A stretch of DNA of 64,000 bases from assembly GCF_014851675.1 (NCBI RefSeq), contig NZ_JACVAE010000001.1, positions 186,001 to 250,000 of the forward strand, read 5' to 3'. Each line of letters starts with the position of its first letter. Position 1 is the stretch's first letter. Below, one piece after another: positions 45,775-53,930 of this stretch. Both the position numbers and the translations under genes were made by a program. The stretch is from Rhizobium sp. ARZ01 (GTDB taxonomy: Bacteria; Pseudomonadota; Alphaproteobacteria; Rhizobiales; Rhizobiaceae). The notes under the pieces are model-generated. The model searched no databases. It was given only the letters and a program-made list of their open reading frames with translations, and was not told the origin of the DNA.

Positions 45775-47823
45775 ATGTCGCTTTCGAAAGACCCGCTGCT
45801 CCAGCCCTATCAGTTGAAGCACCTGACGTTGAAGAACCGGATCATGTCGACGTCGCACGAGCCGGCCTATTCCGAGGACGGCATGCCGAAGGACCGTTAC
45901 CGGCTCTATCATCTGGAGAAGGCGAAGGGCGGTATCGCCCTGACGATGACGGCGGGTTCCGCGATCGTCTCGGAGGATTCGCCGCCGGCCTTCGGCAATC
46001 TCTATGCCTACTCCGACGAGATCGTGCCGTGGCTGAAGAAGATTGCCGACGACTGTCACGAGCACGGCGCGGCCGTGATGATCCAGCTCACGCATCTCGG
46101 TCGCCGTACCGGCTGGAATAAGGGCGAATGGCTGCCCGTGCTTTCCGCTTCGCCCATCCGCGAACCCGCCCATCGTGCCTTTCCGAAGGAGATCGAGGAC
46201 TGGGATATCGAACGCATCGTCGGTGATTATGCGGCCGCCGCCCAGCGCATACAGGCCGCCGGCCTGGACGGCATCGAGTTCGAGGCCTATGGCCACCTGA
46301 TGGATGGTTTCTGGTCGCCGGCGACCAACCGGCGCGAGGACGAGTACGGCGGCTCGCTGGAAAACCGGATGCGGTTCTCCAGCATGGTGATCGACGCCGT
46401 GCGCAAGGCCGTCGGGCCGGATTTCATTGTTGGCATCCGCATGGTGGCGGACGAAGACTGGGACATCGGCCTTTCCAAGGCTGAAGGGGTCGAGATCGCC
46501 AAACGGCTCGCCGGATCCGGCAAGATCGACTTCCTGAACATCATCAAGGGCCACATCGATCATGACGCGCATCTGACCAACGTCATCCCGATCCAGGGCA
46601 TGGCGGCGTCACCTCATCTCGATTTCGCCGGCGAAGTGCGCGCGGCAACGAAATTCCCGGTGTTCCATGCCGCCCGCATCGCCGACGTGGCGACGGCCCG
46701 ACATGCGATCGCCGAGGGCAAGCTCGACATGGTCGGCATGACGCGCGCGCACATCGCTGACCCGCACATCGTCCGCAAGATCGAAGAAGGCAGGGAGGCG
46801 CAGATCCGTCCCTGCGTCGGCGCCACCTACTGTCTCGACCGCATCTACGAGGGCGGCGGGGCGCTTTGCATCCACAACGCGGCAACTGGGCGCGAGGCGA
46901 TCGTTCCGCACGTGATCTCGAGGACGACGGGCCCGATCCGCAAGGCCGTCGTCGTCGGTGCCGGACCGGCCGGGCTCGAAGCTGCCCGCGTCCTTGCCGA
47001 GCGCGGGCATGCCGTCGAGGTGCTTGAGGCGACCGGCTCTGCTGGCGGACAGATCCTGCTCGCCGCCCGCAATCCGAGGCGCAAGGAACTGATCGGCATT
47101 GTCGACTGGCGGCTATCCGAACTCGAACGTCTCGGCGTGCCGGTGCACTACAATGTTTTTGCCGGCAGGGACGAGGTCCTCGAACGCACGCCCGATGTCG
47201 TCGTGATTGCAACAGGAGGGATCGCGCAGAATCCTGAACTGGAATCGGGTGACGATCTAGTAATCTCAAGCTGGGACATCATCGCCGGTGCCGTGAAGCC
47301 CGAGGGGCCTGCATTGCTCTACGACGACAACGGCGCCCATTCCGCCATGACGGCTGCGGAGCTGATCGCCAATGCCGGCGTCGAGCTGGAGGTGGTTTCG
47401 CCGGAACGCTACTTCGCGCCGGAGATCGGCGGCCTGAATCACGTGCCTTATGCAAAGGCCTTTGCCGAGAAGAATGTGCGGGTGACGATCAACACGCGGC
47501 TGAAGGCGGTCCGGCGGGACGGCAACGCGTTGGTGGCGACTTTGGGGTCTGATTACTCCGAGATCGCCAGAACCGAGCGGCGTGTGGCGCAGGTCGTGGT
47601 CGAGCACGGCACGATGCCGATGGCTGACCTCTATTTCGAACTGAAGCCCCTCTCCCGCAATCTTGGCGCCGTCGACTACAAGGCGCTGATCCGACGGGAA
47701 AATCCGATCGCCACGCGCAATCCCGATGGCACGTTCGACCTGATCCGTATCGGCGACGCCGTCCACAGCCGCAACATTCACGCGGGCATCTATGATGCCC
47801 TGCGTTACGGAGTGCTGATCTAA
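45775..47823 (+). CDS. FMN/FAD-dependent N-methyl demethylase (StcD/DgcA/TMADH-like)
   Basis: A 682-residue multi-domain oxidoreductase. Residues about 1-345 form an Old-Yellow-Enzyme-type TIM barrel that binds FMN (PLLQPYQLKHLTLKNRIMSTSHE, THLGRR near 106, GHLMDGFWSPATNRREDEYGG near 173). C347, C353 and C365 follow in the linker, where family members bind a 4Fe-4S cluster. The C-terminal part (about 390-682) has two Rossmann folds (VVGAGPAGLEAARVLAERG near 396, RIGDAVHSRNIHAGIYDALRYG near 650). Proteins of this shape remove methyl groups from stachydrine-derived N-methylproline, dimethylglycine or trimethylamine. Paired with the MttB homologue and LysR, it predicts use of a methylated amine; the actual substrate is unknown. 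Confidence 0.9.
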   Translation: MSLSKDPLLQPYQLKHLTLKNRIMSTSHEPAYSEDGMPKDRYRLYHLEKAKGGIALTMTAGSAIVSEDSPPAFGNLYAYSDEIVPWLKKIADDCHEHGAAVMIQLTHLGRRTGWNKGEWLPVLSASPIREPAHRAFPKEIEDWDIERIVGDYAAAAQRIQAAGLDGIEFEAYGHLMDGFWSPATNRREDEYGGSLENRMRFSSMVIDAVRKAVGPDFIVGIRMVADEDWDIGLSKAEGVEIAKRLAGSGKIDFLNIIKGHIDHDAHLTNVIPIQGMAASPHLDFAGEVRAATKFPVFHAARIADVATARHAIAEGKLDMVGMTRAHIADPHIVRKIEEGREAQIRPCVGATYCLDRIYEGGGALCIHNAATGREAIVPHVISRTTGPIRKAVVVGAGPAGLEAARVLAERGHAVEVLEATGSAGGQILLAARNPRRKELIGIVDWRLSELERLGVPVHYNVFAGRDEVLERTPDVVVIATGGIAQNPELESGDDLVISSWDIIAGAVKPEGPALLYDDNGAHSAMTAAELIANAGVELEVVSPERYFAPEIGGLNHVPYAKAFAEKNVRVTINTRLKAVRRDGNALVATLGSDYSEIARTERRVAQVVVEHGTMPMADLYFELKPLSRNLGAVDYKALIRRENPIATRNPDGTFDLIRIGDAVHSRNIHAGIYDALRYGVLI

Positions 47824-47893
47824 CCGATAACTGGAAACCGATGCCCGACAACGTATGTGCGTGGCCGGGCGTCGGTCGCTCCTGTTGTCCCGC

Positions 47894-48532
47894 CTACTTT
47901 GCGGGTTCCGTCGTCGGAGCCGGAGCAGGGGTTACAGGTGCCGGTGTCGTGCCTGTCGTCGAACCCGTTGTGGTCGTATCGACAGTGGCGCGCTCGGCAA
48001 CCTTCTGCGTCAGCGTCTTGAATTCGGGCGCTGCCTGCAGGCTTTCGGCCGTCTCAGTGGTGGTCAGCTTGACATCGCCGCTGTCCGGCATCTGGGTCAC
48101 GGCGATATTCTCAAACGGCACGGCGACCCATTTTTCGCCTATCCCCAGGAAGCCGCCAACACCGATCACGGCAGCGGTGATCCCGCCATCCTTTTTCATG
48201 ATCAGATCGTTGATCGAACCGATGCTTTTGTCAGCGGCATTGTAGACCGGCTGTCCTATATAGGTGTTGGCGCTGATCTGGTCGGCCGCCTGTTCGGTCA
48301 GATAGGTACCGGCTTCTGCCGTATCCATTTCCGGGGCAGTGGAGCCGGTCTGCGCTGCCGTGTCGTCCATCGGCTTGGTCTGGTCAGCGCTGGCGTCAGG
48401 CATGACCGGCGGCTGTTCCATCGTCTGGTTGGTCTGCGGCTGGGTGGTGTCCTGCGCATATACCGCGGGCGCAACGGCAGCACCAAGGAAGAGCGCGCTA
48501 GCGGCCACGGAAGTGAGAAGCTTGTTGGTCAT
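47894..48532 (-). CDS. Secreted PRC-barrel protein
   Basis: A 212-residue exported protein. It has a signal peptide (about 1-25, ending AVYAQD), a Gln/Thr/Asp/Ala-rich linker, and a PRC-barrel-like domain (about 85-150: IGQPVYNAADKSIGSINDLIMKKDGGITAAVIGVGGFLGIGEKWVAVPFENI). The tail is Thr/Pro/Ala-rich. PRC-barrel proteins in rhizobia are often envelope or stress-linked, but no specific job is known. AGG lies before the ATG at 48532. It is a single-gene unit between convergent neighbours. Confidence 0.87.
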   Translation of the reverse strand: MTNKLLTSVAASALFLGAAVAPAVYAQDTTQPQTNQTMEQPPVMPDASADQTKPMDDTAAQTGSTAPEMDTAEAGTYLTEQAADQISANTYIGQPVYNAADKSIGSINDLIMKKDGGITAAVIGVGGFLGIGEKWVAVPFENIAVTQMPDSGDVKLTTTETAESLQAAPEFKTLTQKVAERATVDTTTTGSTTGTTPAPVTPAPAPTTEPAK

Positions 48533-48673
48533 GGTAAACCTGCCTTTCTTCTGCATCTTCATCAGGGCGCGGATATTTCTGGCTGTCACTACGCGCCCGC
48601 TGATGTTTGCAAAACTCGCGCATTCGCGATTGGTTCCCATAAAAATCGAGAACACTTGAAGCCGTTTCTCAAA

Positions 48674-48705
48674 GGAAAACAGCTTCGGATGGCAATCCGA
48701 AGCTG
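48674..48705 (-). terminator. Terminator of the galactose operon
   Basis: On the minus strand an 11-bp stem (CAGCTTCGGAT with ATCCGAAGCTG, 4-base loop) runs into GTTTTCC. It lies 26 bases beyond the SMP-30 stop codon. Confidence 0.8.
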
Positions 48706-48730
48706 CAGCGCAGTTTGGAGTCGCGGCAAA

Positions 48731-49618
48731 TTAGAGCCGGAAGGCTGGCTCGAATCGTCCCTTCACTGTAATGCCGAGTTCGAACGTGCGGCCGGCGTCC
48801 GGATCCGCCGCCTGCGCCTTCTCGTCCATCCCTTGCCAGGCGGAGGTGACAAGCAACCGGTCGGCCTTGGCTCCAATGAAGGCAGGGCAACTCGCCTGCG
48901 TCGCGGGTGTGGCGTAGCGCTGGACCTTGGTTCCGTCCGGACGGTAGACGTCGACCGTTGCCGCCCCCCAGCGAGCGTTCCAGATCAGTCCATCCGCATC
49001 GCAGACCGAACCGTCCAGGCCGCCGGGGTGGCCCTTCGGCTCACTGAGCACTTCGGGCGAACCGGTTGGCAGGCCGGTTCCGGGATCGACCTCGACGCGC
49101 ATCAGCTTGTTGACGGTGGTATCGGTGAAATAGGCGGTTGCACCGTCCGGCGAAAAGCAGATGCTGTTCGGAATGGAGATATTGGAATAGAGGCGCGTCA
49201 CCTTGCTGCCCGCGACGTGGTAGATGGCTCCAGCGTCTTTCTCGGCACGGCACCCCATTGTCCCGATCCAGAGCGCCCCGCACTGATGCACGCGGCCATC
49301 GTTGGAACGGTTGCCGGGCTTGTCCTCGATCGTGACGAGGTGCTCGAGCTTTCCCGAATTCGTGTCGCGCACGAACAGGCCCTCGTCGGAGGCGATCAGC
49401 TGGCGTGCCGGATCGATCACTGCGATGACGCTGCCCATGAAGGGAAGGTCGTGTACCCGCTTCGTTGAGGACGACAGGTGCAGTTCGTGCAACTTGCGGC
49501 CCGTGATGTCGAACCACCAGGCGGTATCGGTTGCGGGATCATAGCTCGGTCCCTCGCCGAGCTCGCTGTTGACCTGGCACAGTGTCTTGCCGGTAAAGGG
49601 TACGATATCCGTCATCAT
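48731..49618 (-). CDS. SMP-30/gluconolactonase-family sugar lactonase
   Basis: A 295-residue six-blade beta-propeller lactonase that hydrolyses sugar lactones. Metal-ligand patterns are SELGEGPSYDP near residue 17 (Glu), RSNDGRVHQCG near 105 (Asn), SIPNSICFSPDG near 147 (Asn) and GGLDGSVCDADG near 200 (Asp). In the operon with a sugar SDR, DgoK and DgoA it most likely opens galactono-1,4-lactone. It can start at 49621 (GTG), 49618 (ATG) or 49615 (ATG); the second overlaps the dgoA stop by one base (TGATG). It is the last gene of the operon. Confidence 0.9.
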   Translation of the reverse strand: MMTDIVPFTGKTLCQVNSELGEGPSYDPATDTAWWFDITGRKLHELHLSSSTKRVHDLPFMGSVIAVIDPARQLIASDEGLFVRDTNSGKLEHLVTIEDKPGNRSNDGRVHQCGALWIGTMGCRAEKDAGAIYHVAGSKVTRLYSNISIPNSICFSPDGATAYFTDTTVNKLMRVEVDPGTGLPTGSPEVLSEPKGHPGGLDGSVCDADGLIWNARWGAATVDVYRPDGTKVQRYATPATQASCPAFIGAKADRLLVTSAWQGMDEKAQAADPDAGRTFELGITVKGRFEPAFRL

Positions 49619-50250
49619 CACACTCCGTAGACGCGGTCGTAGGCTTTGATCGTCGCGCGGGCGCGCGCAGTGACATCTGCTGCAGTCATGCCCGGTTTGT
49701 AGAGGCTCGATCCGAGGCCGAAGCTCCTGATGCCGATTTTCGCATAGGCGGCAAAATTCTCCTCCGAAACGCCGCCCACCGCCGCGATTTCCAGATCGGG
49801 AGGCAGAACGGCACGGATCGCGTTTATGCCGGAAGGCCCAAGCACGCTCGCCGGAAAGAACTTGAGGCCAGTCGCACCGGCACGCGCCGCAGCCAGCGCC
49901 TCGGTGGGCGTGAAGACGCCGGGCATCGTTACCATCCCCTTGGCTCCAGCCAGCGAAATCACGGCAGGCTCGACATTCGGGCTCACCATCAGGCGACCGC
50001 CGACGGCGTCCAGCTGTTCGACCTGGTCCGTTGTCAGCACGGTCCCAGCACCGATCAGGCAGTTCTTTGGTGCCATCTTCGCGGCGATCTCGATCGAGCG
50101 GAAGGGGTCGGGTGAGTTGAGCGGAATTTCGATCGCGGTGAAGCCCGCGTCGATCAGGGCGCCGACGACCCCTTCGGTCTCGGCTGGCTTCAGGCCGCGC
50201 AGGATGGCGATCAGCGGATATGTCATGGGCGGAAAGGGAATGCGGTTCAT
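49618..50250 (-). CDS. dgoA: 2-dehydro-3-deoxy-6-phosphogalactonate aldolase
   Basis: DgoA splits KDPGal into pyruvate and glyceraldehyde-3-phosphate in galactose breakdown. The 210-residue class I aldolase has Glu41 in AIEIP, the phosphate-binding segments PNVEPA and GVFTPTEAL, and the Schiff-base lysine Lys130 in GATGLKFFPAS. AAGGAAG lies ahead of the ATG at 50250. It is located between dgoK (29 bases upstream) and the lactonase, in the same operon. KDPG aldolase activity (Eda) cannot be excluded from sequence alone, but DgoK next door favours KDPGal. Confidence 0.92.
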   Translation of the reverse strand: MNRIPFPPMTYPLIAILRGLKPAETEGVVGALIDAGFTAIEIPLNSPDPFRSIEIAAKMAPKNCLIGAGTVLTTDQVEQLDAVGGRLMVSPNVEPAVISLAGAKGMVTMPGVFTPTEALAAARAGATGLKFFPASVLGPSGINAIRAVLPPDLEIAAVGGVSEENFAAYAKIGIRSFGLGSSLYKPGMTAADVTARARATIKAYDRVYGV

Positions 50251-50279
50251 GTGCAGGACTTCCTTGAGGAGTAAAGCGT

Positions 50280-51197
50280 TCAGACGGCCCAGAGGGCGTG
50301 TGCTGCTACGGCAAGGCCGGCGCGCACGGCCGCATCCGCGTCGACGATCGTCGGCTCAACCCCGGCTGAGTCCAGTGCGCTTTCGTAGAGTGCGCCCAGC
50401 GGCCCTGAGGATACGAGCGTTACAGGCGCGTCAGGCTCCGCAGCATCCAGCGCACCTGCGATTTCAAGGCCGATCAGCGTGCCGGAGATCAGGGCTTTTG
50501 CGTCCGCCGGGGAAAGGCCGTGCAGAAGGGCTCCCGAGCGGGCGCCAAACAGAAGGTTGGTCGCAGCCGACGGGTTGCGTACGACCTCGGTGACCGCCTG
50601 CCGGAAGGCGCCATCGTTGCCGTCGATGGCGCCGGCATCGCCGATCGAGTGGCTGAGGATTGTGTGCTTTGCGATCGCATCGAAAAGCTCTCCGGTCATG
50701 AAGGTGGAGAAGCGGGTCACGAAGCCGTCCGAGACATGCACCCATTTGCTATGAGTGCCCGGCATGCAGACAAGGCTGTGCCCGTCCGAAAGTTCGGCAA
50801 GCGCGCCAAGGAGTTGCGTTTCCTCTCCGCGCATGACGTCGGGATGCGCCCTGTCGCGCTGCGCTAGTCCCGGCAGGATGCGGATGTCGGCGGCGGTGCC
50901 GGGAACGCGCACGGCAGCAAACGGGATGCTGGAAAGGGCAGCCGGAACATCGATGTAGCCCGCCTCGACCCATCCCTGTCGGGCGCCGGCCATGCCGCAG
51001 ACGATCACCGGCAAGCCCGCGGGCGCAGACAGCGCCTCGATATGGCTTGCCAGCACACTGCCGAACCCGATCGAGGCCGCTGTCGTCATGCCCTCGCCGC
51101 TACGGCGTTCCGCTAGGACAGCGCCGTCATCGCCAATCAGCCAGAGCCGGAAGCTGGAGGTGCCCCAGTCGACTGCGACATAGGCTGGTTTTACCAT
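50280..51197 (-). CDS. dgoK: 2-dehydro-3-deoxygalactonokinase
   Basis: DgoK phosphorylates 2-keto-3-deoxygalactonate before aldol cleavage. The 305-residue kinase of the ASKHA fold starts VKPAYVAVDWGTSSFRLWLIGDDGAV (N-terminal phosphate-binding DWGTSS) and contains GMAGARQGWVEAGY, MPGTHSKWV and SGTLIGLEIAGAL, matching DgoK proteins. The start at 51197 overlaps the SDR stop by one base (TGATG), so both are translationally coupled. It is the second gene of the operon. Confidence 0.93.
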   Translation of the reverse strand: MVKPAYVAVDWGTSSFRLWLIGDDGAVLAERRSGEGMTTAASIGFGSVLASHIEALSAPAGLPVIVCGMAGARQGWVEAGYIDVPAALSSIPFAAVRVPGTAADIRILPGLAQRDRAHPDVMRGEETQLLGALAELSDGHSLVCMPGTHSKWVHVSDGFVTRFSTFMTGELFDAIAKHTILSHSIGDAGAIDGNDGAFRQAVTEVVRNPSAATNLLFGARSGALLHGLSPADAKALISGTLIGLEIAGALDAAEPDAPVTLVSSGPLGALYESALDSAGVEPTIVDADAAVRAGLAVAAHALWAV

Positions 51198-51967
51198 CAG
51201 AATACTCCTCCATCGATGATCATGGATTGTGCGGTCATTGCGCCCGAGGCGTCGGACGCGAGGAACAGGCAGGGGCCGACGATGTCTTCGGGTGTGAGCG
51301 GACGCTTCAGGCACTGTTCCTTCAGCATCGCTGCGATCGCTGCATCGTCGATCCACAGCCGCAGCTGCCGCTCGGTCAGCACCATGCCAGGTAGGATCGC
51401 GTTGACGCGGATATTGTCTGGTCCGAGCTTGCCGGCCAGCGATTTGGTCAGGCCGATGATGCCGGCCTTGGCAGTCGCATAGGCAGTCAAGTCGCCCATG
51501 TTTAGCATATAGGCAATGGACGAGAAATTGATGATCGACCCGCCGCCAGCCTCACGCATCGCCGGTGCCACGGCCTGAATGGCGAAGAAGACGTGGCGCA
51601 GATTGACCGCCTGGTTCTCGTCCCAATATTCCGGCGTGATCTCCCCAAGCTCGTGCCTGTCGTCCCGGGCAGCGTTGTTGACGAGCACGCGAACGGGCCC
51701 GATCGCCGCGATGGCGGCTGCGATCGCCTCCCGGTAGGCCTGGATGTCGCGAATGTCCGCCTTGAGGAACAGCGGCCTGTGGGGCACTTCTGCCGCAAGG
51801 CGATCAATGAGCGCCGCGCTTTCCGCTTCTGCAATGTCGACGAAGGCGACTCGGGCGCCCTGGCGCGCAAACGCTTCGACCAGCGCCGCACCGATGCCGG
51901 AGCCACCCCCAGAGATCAGCACACTGCGATCACGTAGCTCCGGATAGAAGACGGCGCTCACGGACAT
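51197..51967 (-). CDS. SDR sugar dehydrogenase, probably D-galactose dehydrogenase
   Basis: A 256-residue classical short-chain dehydrogenase with the NAD site GGGSGIGAA (20-28), NNAA (97-100) and catalytic Ser near 149-150, Tyr163 and Lys167 (YATAK). Its place in front of dgoK and dgoA with a lactonase fits oxidation of D-galactose to galactonolactone, the first step of the De Ley-Doudoroff pathway, and the length equals known rhizobial galactose dehydrogenases. GGAGG lies 6 bases before the ATG at 51967. It is the first gene of the operon, behind an operator shared with the IclR gene. L-arabinose or another aldose remains possible. Confidence 0.85.
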   Translation of the reverse strand: MSVSAVFYPELRDRSVLISGGGSGIGAALVEAFARQGARVAFVDIAEAESAALIDRLAAEVPHRPLFLKADIRDIQAYREAIAAAIAAIGPVRVLVNNAARDDRHELGEITPEYWDENQAVNLRHVFFAIQAVAPAMREAGGGSIINFSSIAYMLNMGDLTAYATAKAGIIGLTKSLAGKLGPDNIRVNAILPGMVLTERQLRLWIDDAAIAAMLKEQCLKRPLTPEDIVGPCLFLASDASGAMTAQSMIIDGGVF

Positions 51968-52009
51968 GACGGCCTCCTGCCGGCTCGGAGTAATAGATGC
52001 TCAAATTGG

Positions 52010-52045
52010 GTTCCAATATATGGAACATAGTTTGAATATATGGAA
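52010..52045. promoter_or_regulatory. Duplicated IclR-type operator between the sugar operon and iclR
   Basis: A perfect dyad GTTCCA-N5-TGGAAC lies at 52010-52026. A second, degenerate copy sits at 52031-52045, and AATATATGGAA repeats exactly at 52015-52025 and 52035-52045, 20 bases apart, about two helical turns. IclR-family operators have such TGGAA/TTCCA arms. Binding would control both divergent units. Confidence 0.65.
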
Positions 52046-52087
52046 TTATGTTTGCCACCAAAAACTTGTCAAGCGATCGGAGGGAGC

Positions 52088-52885
52088 ATGGCTGGACAGA
52101 GCGAAACAGACTTGCCTGTCTCGAACACAGGGACACTTGGCAAGGCGATCGCCGTTCTCGAGCTTGTGGCGCTGGCGGATCGACCCCTGCGCTTCACCGA
52201 AATACTCGAGCGTGTCGGGCAACCGCGCGGTACGCTGCACCGCCAGTTGAGCCATCTGGTCGAAGAGGGGCTGCTCGACCTGAAGGCGGACCATTGCTAC
52301 GAGCCCGGTCTTCGTCTCCTAAAACTCGCCTCCAACGCCTGGATGCGCAGCGACCTGCGCCGGTTGGCAGCGCCGCATTTGCAGACGTTGCATGAATTGA
52401 CCGGAGAAACCGTCCATCTTGGTGTCCTGAAGGGAGCGGAGATCATCTATCTCGACAAGGTCGAAAGCAAGCAGGCGGTGCGCATGACCTCGCAGATCGG
52501 TAAGGCTTCGCCTGCCTACTGCACCGGCGTCGGCAAGGCGGCGCTTTCCGTGCTGCCGGAGGCGCGTTTGCGCGACCTTTTGCGTGCCGTGTCTTTTCAG
52601 CGCTTCACGCCGCACACGATCACCACCTGCGAAGCATTGGGGGCGGAACTCGCGGTGATTCGCGAAGTTGGATATGCCTTCGACCGGGAAGAGCATGAAC
52701 CTGGAATTCGCTGTGTCGCTGCGGCGATTGCCGATTCGGCACAGACTTTTGTTGGCGGAGTCTCGGTCACTGGGCCTGCATACCGCGTCGGCGAGGAGGT
52801 CTTGGAGACCTGGGCGCCGCTGGTCCGCAAGACCGCAGCAACGATCATGGAAGAAATCGCAGCCCGCCTCGGACCGCATCGTTAA
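52088..52885 (+). CDS. IclR-family transcriptional regulator
   Basis: A 265-residue regulator. The N-terminal winged helix-turn-helix (about 17-75: GKAIAVLELVALADRPLRFTEILERVGQPRGTLHRQLSHLVEEGLL) leads to an IclR effector domain (about 95-260) with GETVHLGVLKGAEIIYLDKVESKQAVRM and SPAYCTGVGKAALSVL. It is divergent from the galactose operon and likely represses it until galactose, galactonate or a pathway intermediate is present. The ATG at 52088 follows GGAGGGAG; the in-frame ATG at 52040 lies inside the second operator and is rejected. Confidence 0.93.
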   Translation: MAGQSETDLPVSNTGTLGKAIAVLELVALADRPLRFTEILERVGQPRGTLHRQLSHLVEEGLLDLKADHCYEPGLRLLKLASNAWMRSDLRRLAAPHLQTLHELTGETVHLGVLKGAEIIYLDKVESKQAVRMTSQIGKASPAYCTGVGKAALSVLPEARLRDLLRAVSFQRFTPHTITTCEALGAELAVIREVGYAFDREEHEPGIRCVAAAIADSAQTFVGGVSVTGPAYRVGEEVLETWAPLVRKTAATIMEEIAARLGPHR

Positions 52886-52944
52886 GAGATGCGCGCTCCC
52901 GGTGCAGGTTCAAATGCGAAACCATTTTACGGTAAATTAGCGAA

Positions 52945-52961
52945 ATGCGCTGGACGCGCAT
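52945..52961. promoter_or_regulatory. Small dyad upstream of the LuxR pair
   Basis: ATGCGC-N5-GCGCAT is a perfect 6+6 inverted repeat in the otherwise empty stretch before the first LuxR gene. It could be a regulator-binding site; spacing and length do not match a classical 18-20 base lux box closely. Nothing else was found in 52886-53125. Confidence 0.3.
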
Positions 52962-53125
52962 GGGGGGGATGGTTAGCTTCTTCGCCCGAGCGAACATTTC
53001 TGGGTGCATGCCGTACCTGACGAGGGACGAGGGGGGCCAGACTTGTTGGTGGGAGTGGGGAGGATGCAGGACCGATATGCGATGTCGAACTTGGCACGCG
53101 ACGGTTTGCTGCAGGAAGATACGGT

Positions 53126-53863
53126 ATGACCGAACAGCTGCTAACGATCGCATCAAGGACGCCTCCGCAATGGGCGCGCAGCTTTGCCGAGGTCGGATCG
53201 GAACGCGAAGTATCGACGCTGCTCGCTGATGTGACGAGGGCCTACGGCCTTTCTAGTTATTTGCTGATCAACGTACCTACCAATACCTCGACCGAGATCT
53301 CTCCCTACGTCCTGATGACGACCTGGCCCGACGACATGCTGAAGGGTTATGATCAGGCGGAACTGATCCTCGGAAGTCCGGTGATACAGCACCTGCGCGA
53401 CAGTACCAATCCGTTCACCTACGATACGATCAGCACCAACAGCATCCGGCATGACGGCAAGGCGCAGATCGCCATCAGCTTGTTTGGCCAGTATGGCCTC
53501 CCGCGCGGGGCCTATTTTCCGGCCCACAATCCTCTGGGGCAGCGCGGCGCCCTTGCCTTTGGCGGCAACAGGACCGTTCTAACGCACATGGAAATGGCCG
53601 AACTCAACGCCATCGCCAATCTCGCTTTCAACAAGGTCCTTGAGTTCCGGGTCGGCGGTCGCTCGAATGTGTCGCTGTCCCGCCGCGAAGTCGAATGCCT
53701 GTCCTGGGCGTCCGCCGGCAAGACAAGCGTCGAGATTTCCGAGATTCTGGGTTTGTCAGAGTACACCGTCAATCACTACCTGAACCGCGCAACGCGCAAA
53801 CTGGATGCAGTCAACCGCGTCCAGGCAGTTGCCAAGGCGATCCGGGCTGGGCTTTTGAATTGA
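53126..53863 (+). CDS. LuxR-family solo regulator (first of a pair)
   Basis: A 245-residue regulator with an N-terminal autoinducer-binding-like domain (about 20-165) and a C-terminal LuxR helix-turn-helix (about 180-245: LSRREVECLSWASAGKTSVEISEILGLSEYTVNHYLNRATRKL). No luxI synthase is near. At the position that in TraR/LuxR is the ligand-contact Asp-Pro, it reads GSPV, and Trp/Tyr (TWPDD, KGYDQAE) are retained, so AHL binding in the usual way is doubtful. The DNA-binding half is very similar to the next gene (53931-54686). Possible role in surface or motility control is only a family inference. Confidence 0.88.
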   Translation: MTEQLLTIASRTPPQWARSFAEVGSEREVSTLLADVTRAYGLSSYLLINVPTNTSTEISPYVLMTTWPDDMLKGYDQAELILGSPVIQHLRDSTNPFTYDTISTNSIRHDGKAQIAISLFGQYGLPRGAYFPAHNPLGQRGALAFGGNRTVLTHMEMAELNAIANLAFNKVLEFRVGGRSNVSLSRREVECLSWASAGKTSVEISEILGLSEYTVNHYLNRATRKLDAVNRVQAVAKAIRAGLLN

Positions 53864-53930
53864 TCGCATTTTGGGCGCATGACGGTCGTGGATGCCGCAG
53901 GCTCAAGCCTGTGAATTACGGAGTGCATGG

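Noticed and set aside
52945..53229. 94-residue plus-strand open frame before the first LuxR gene.
   Set aside because: Cys/Trp-rich sequence with no family features that overlaps the LuxR start in another frame; no ribosome site.
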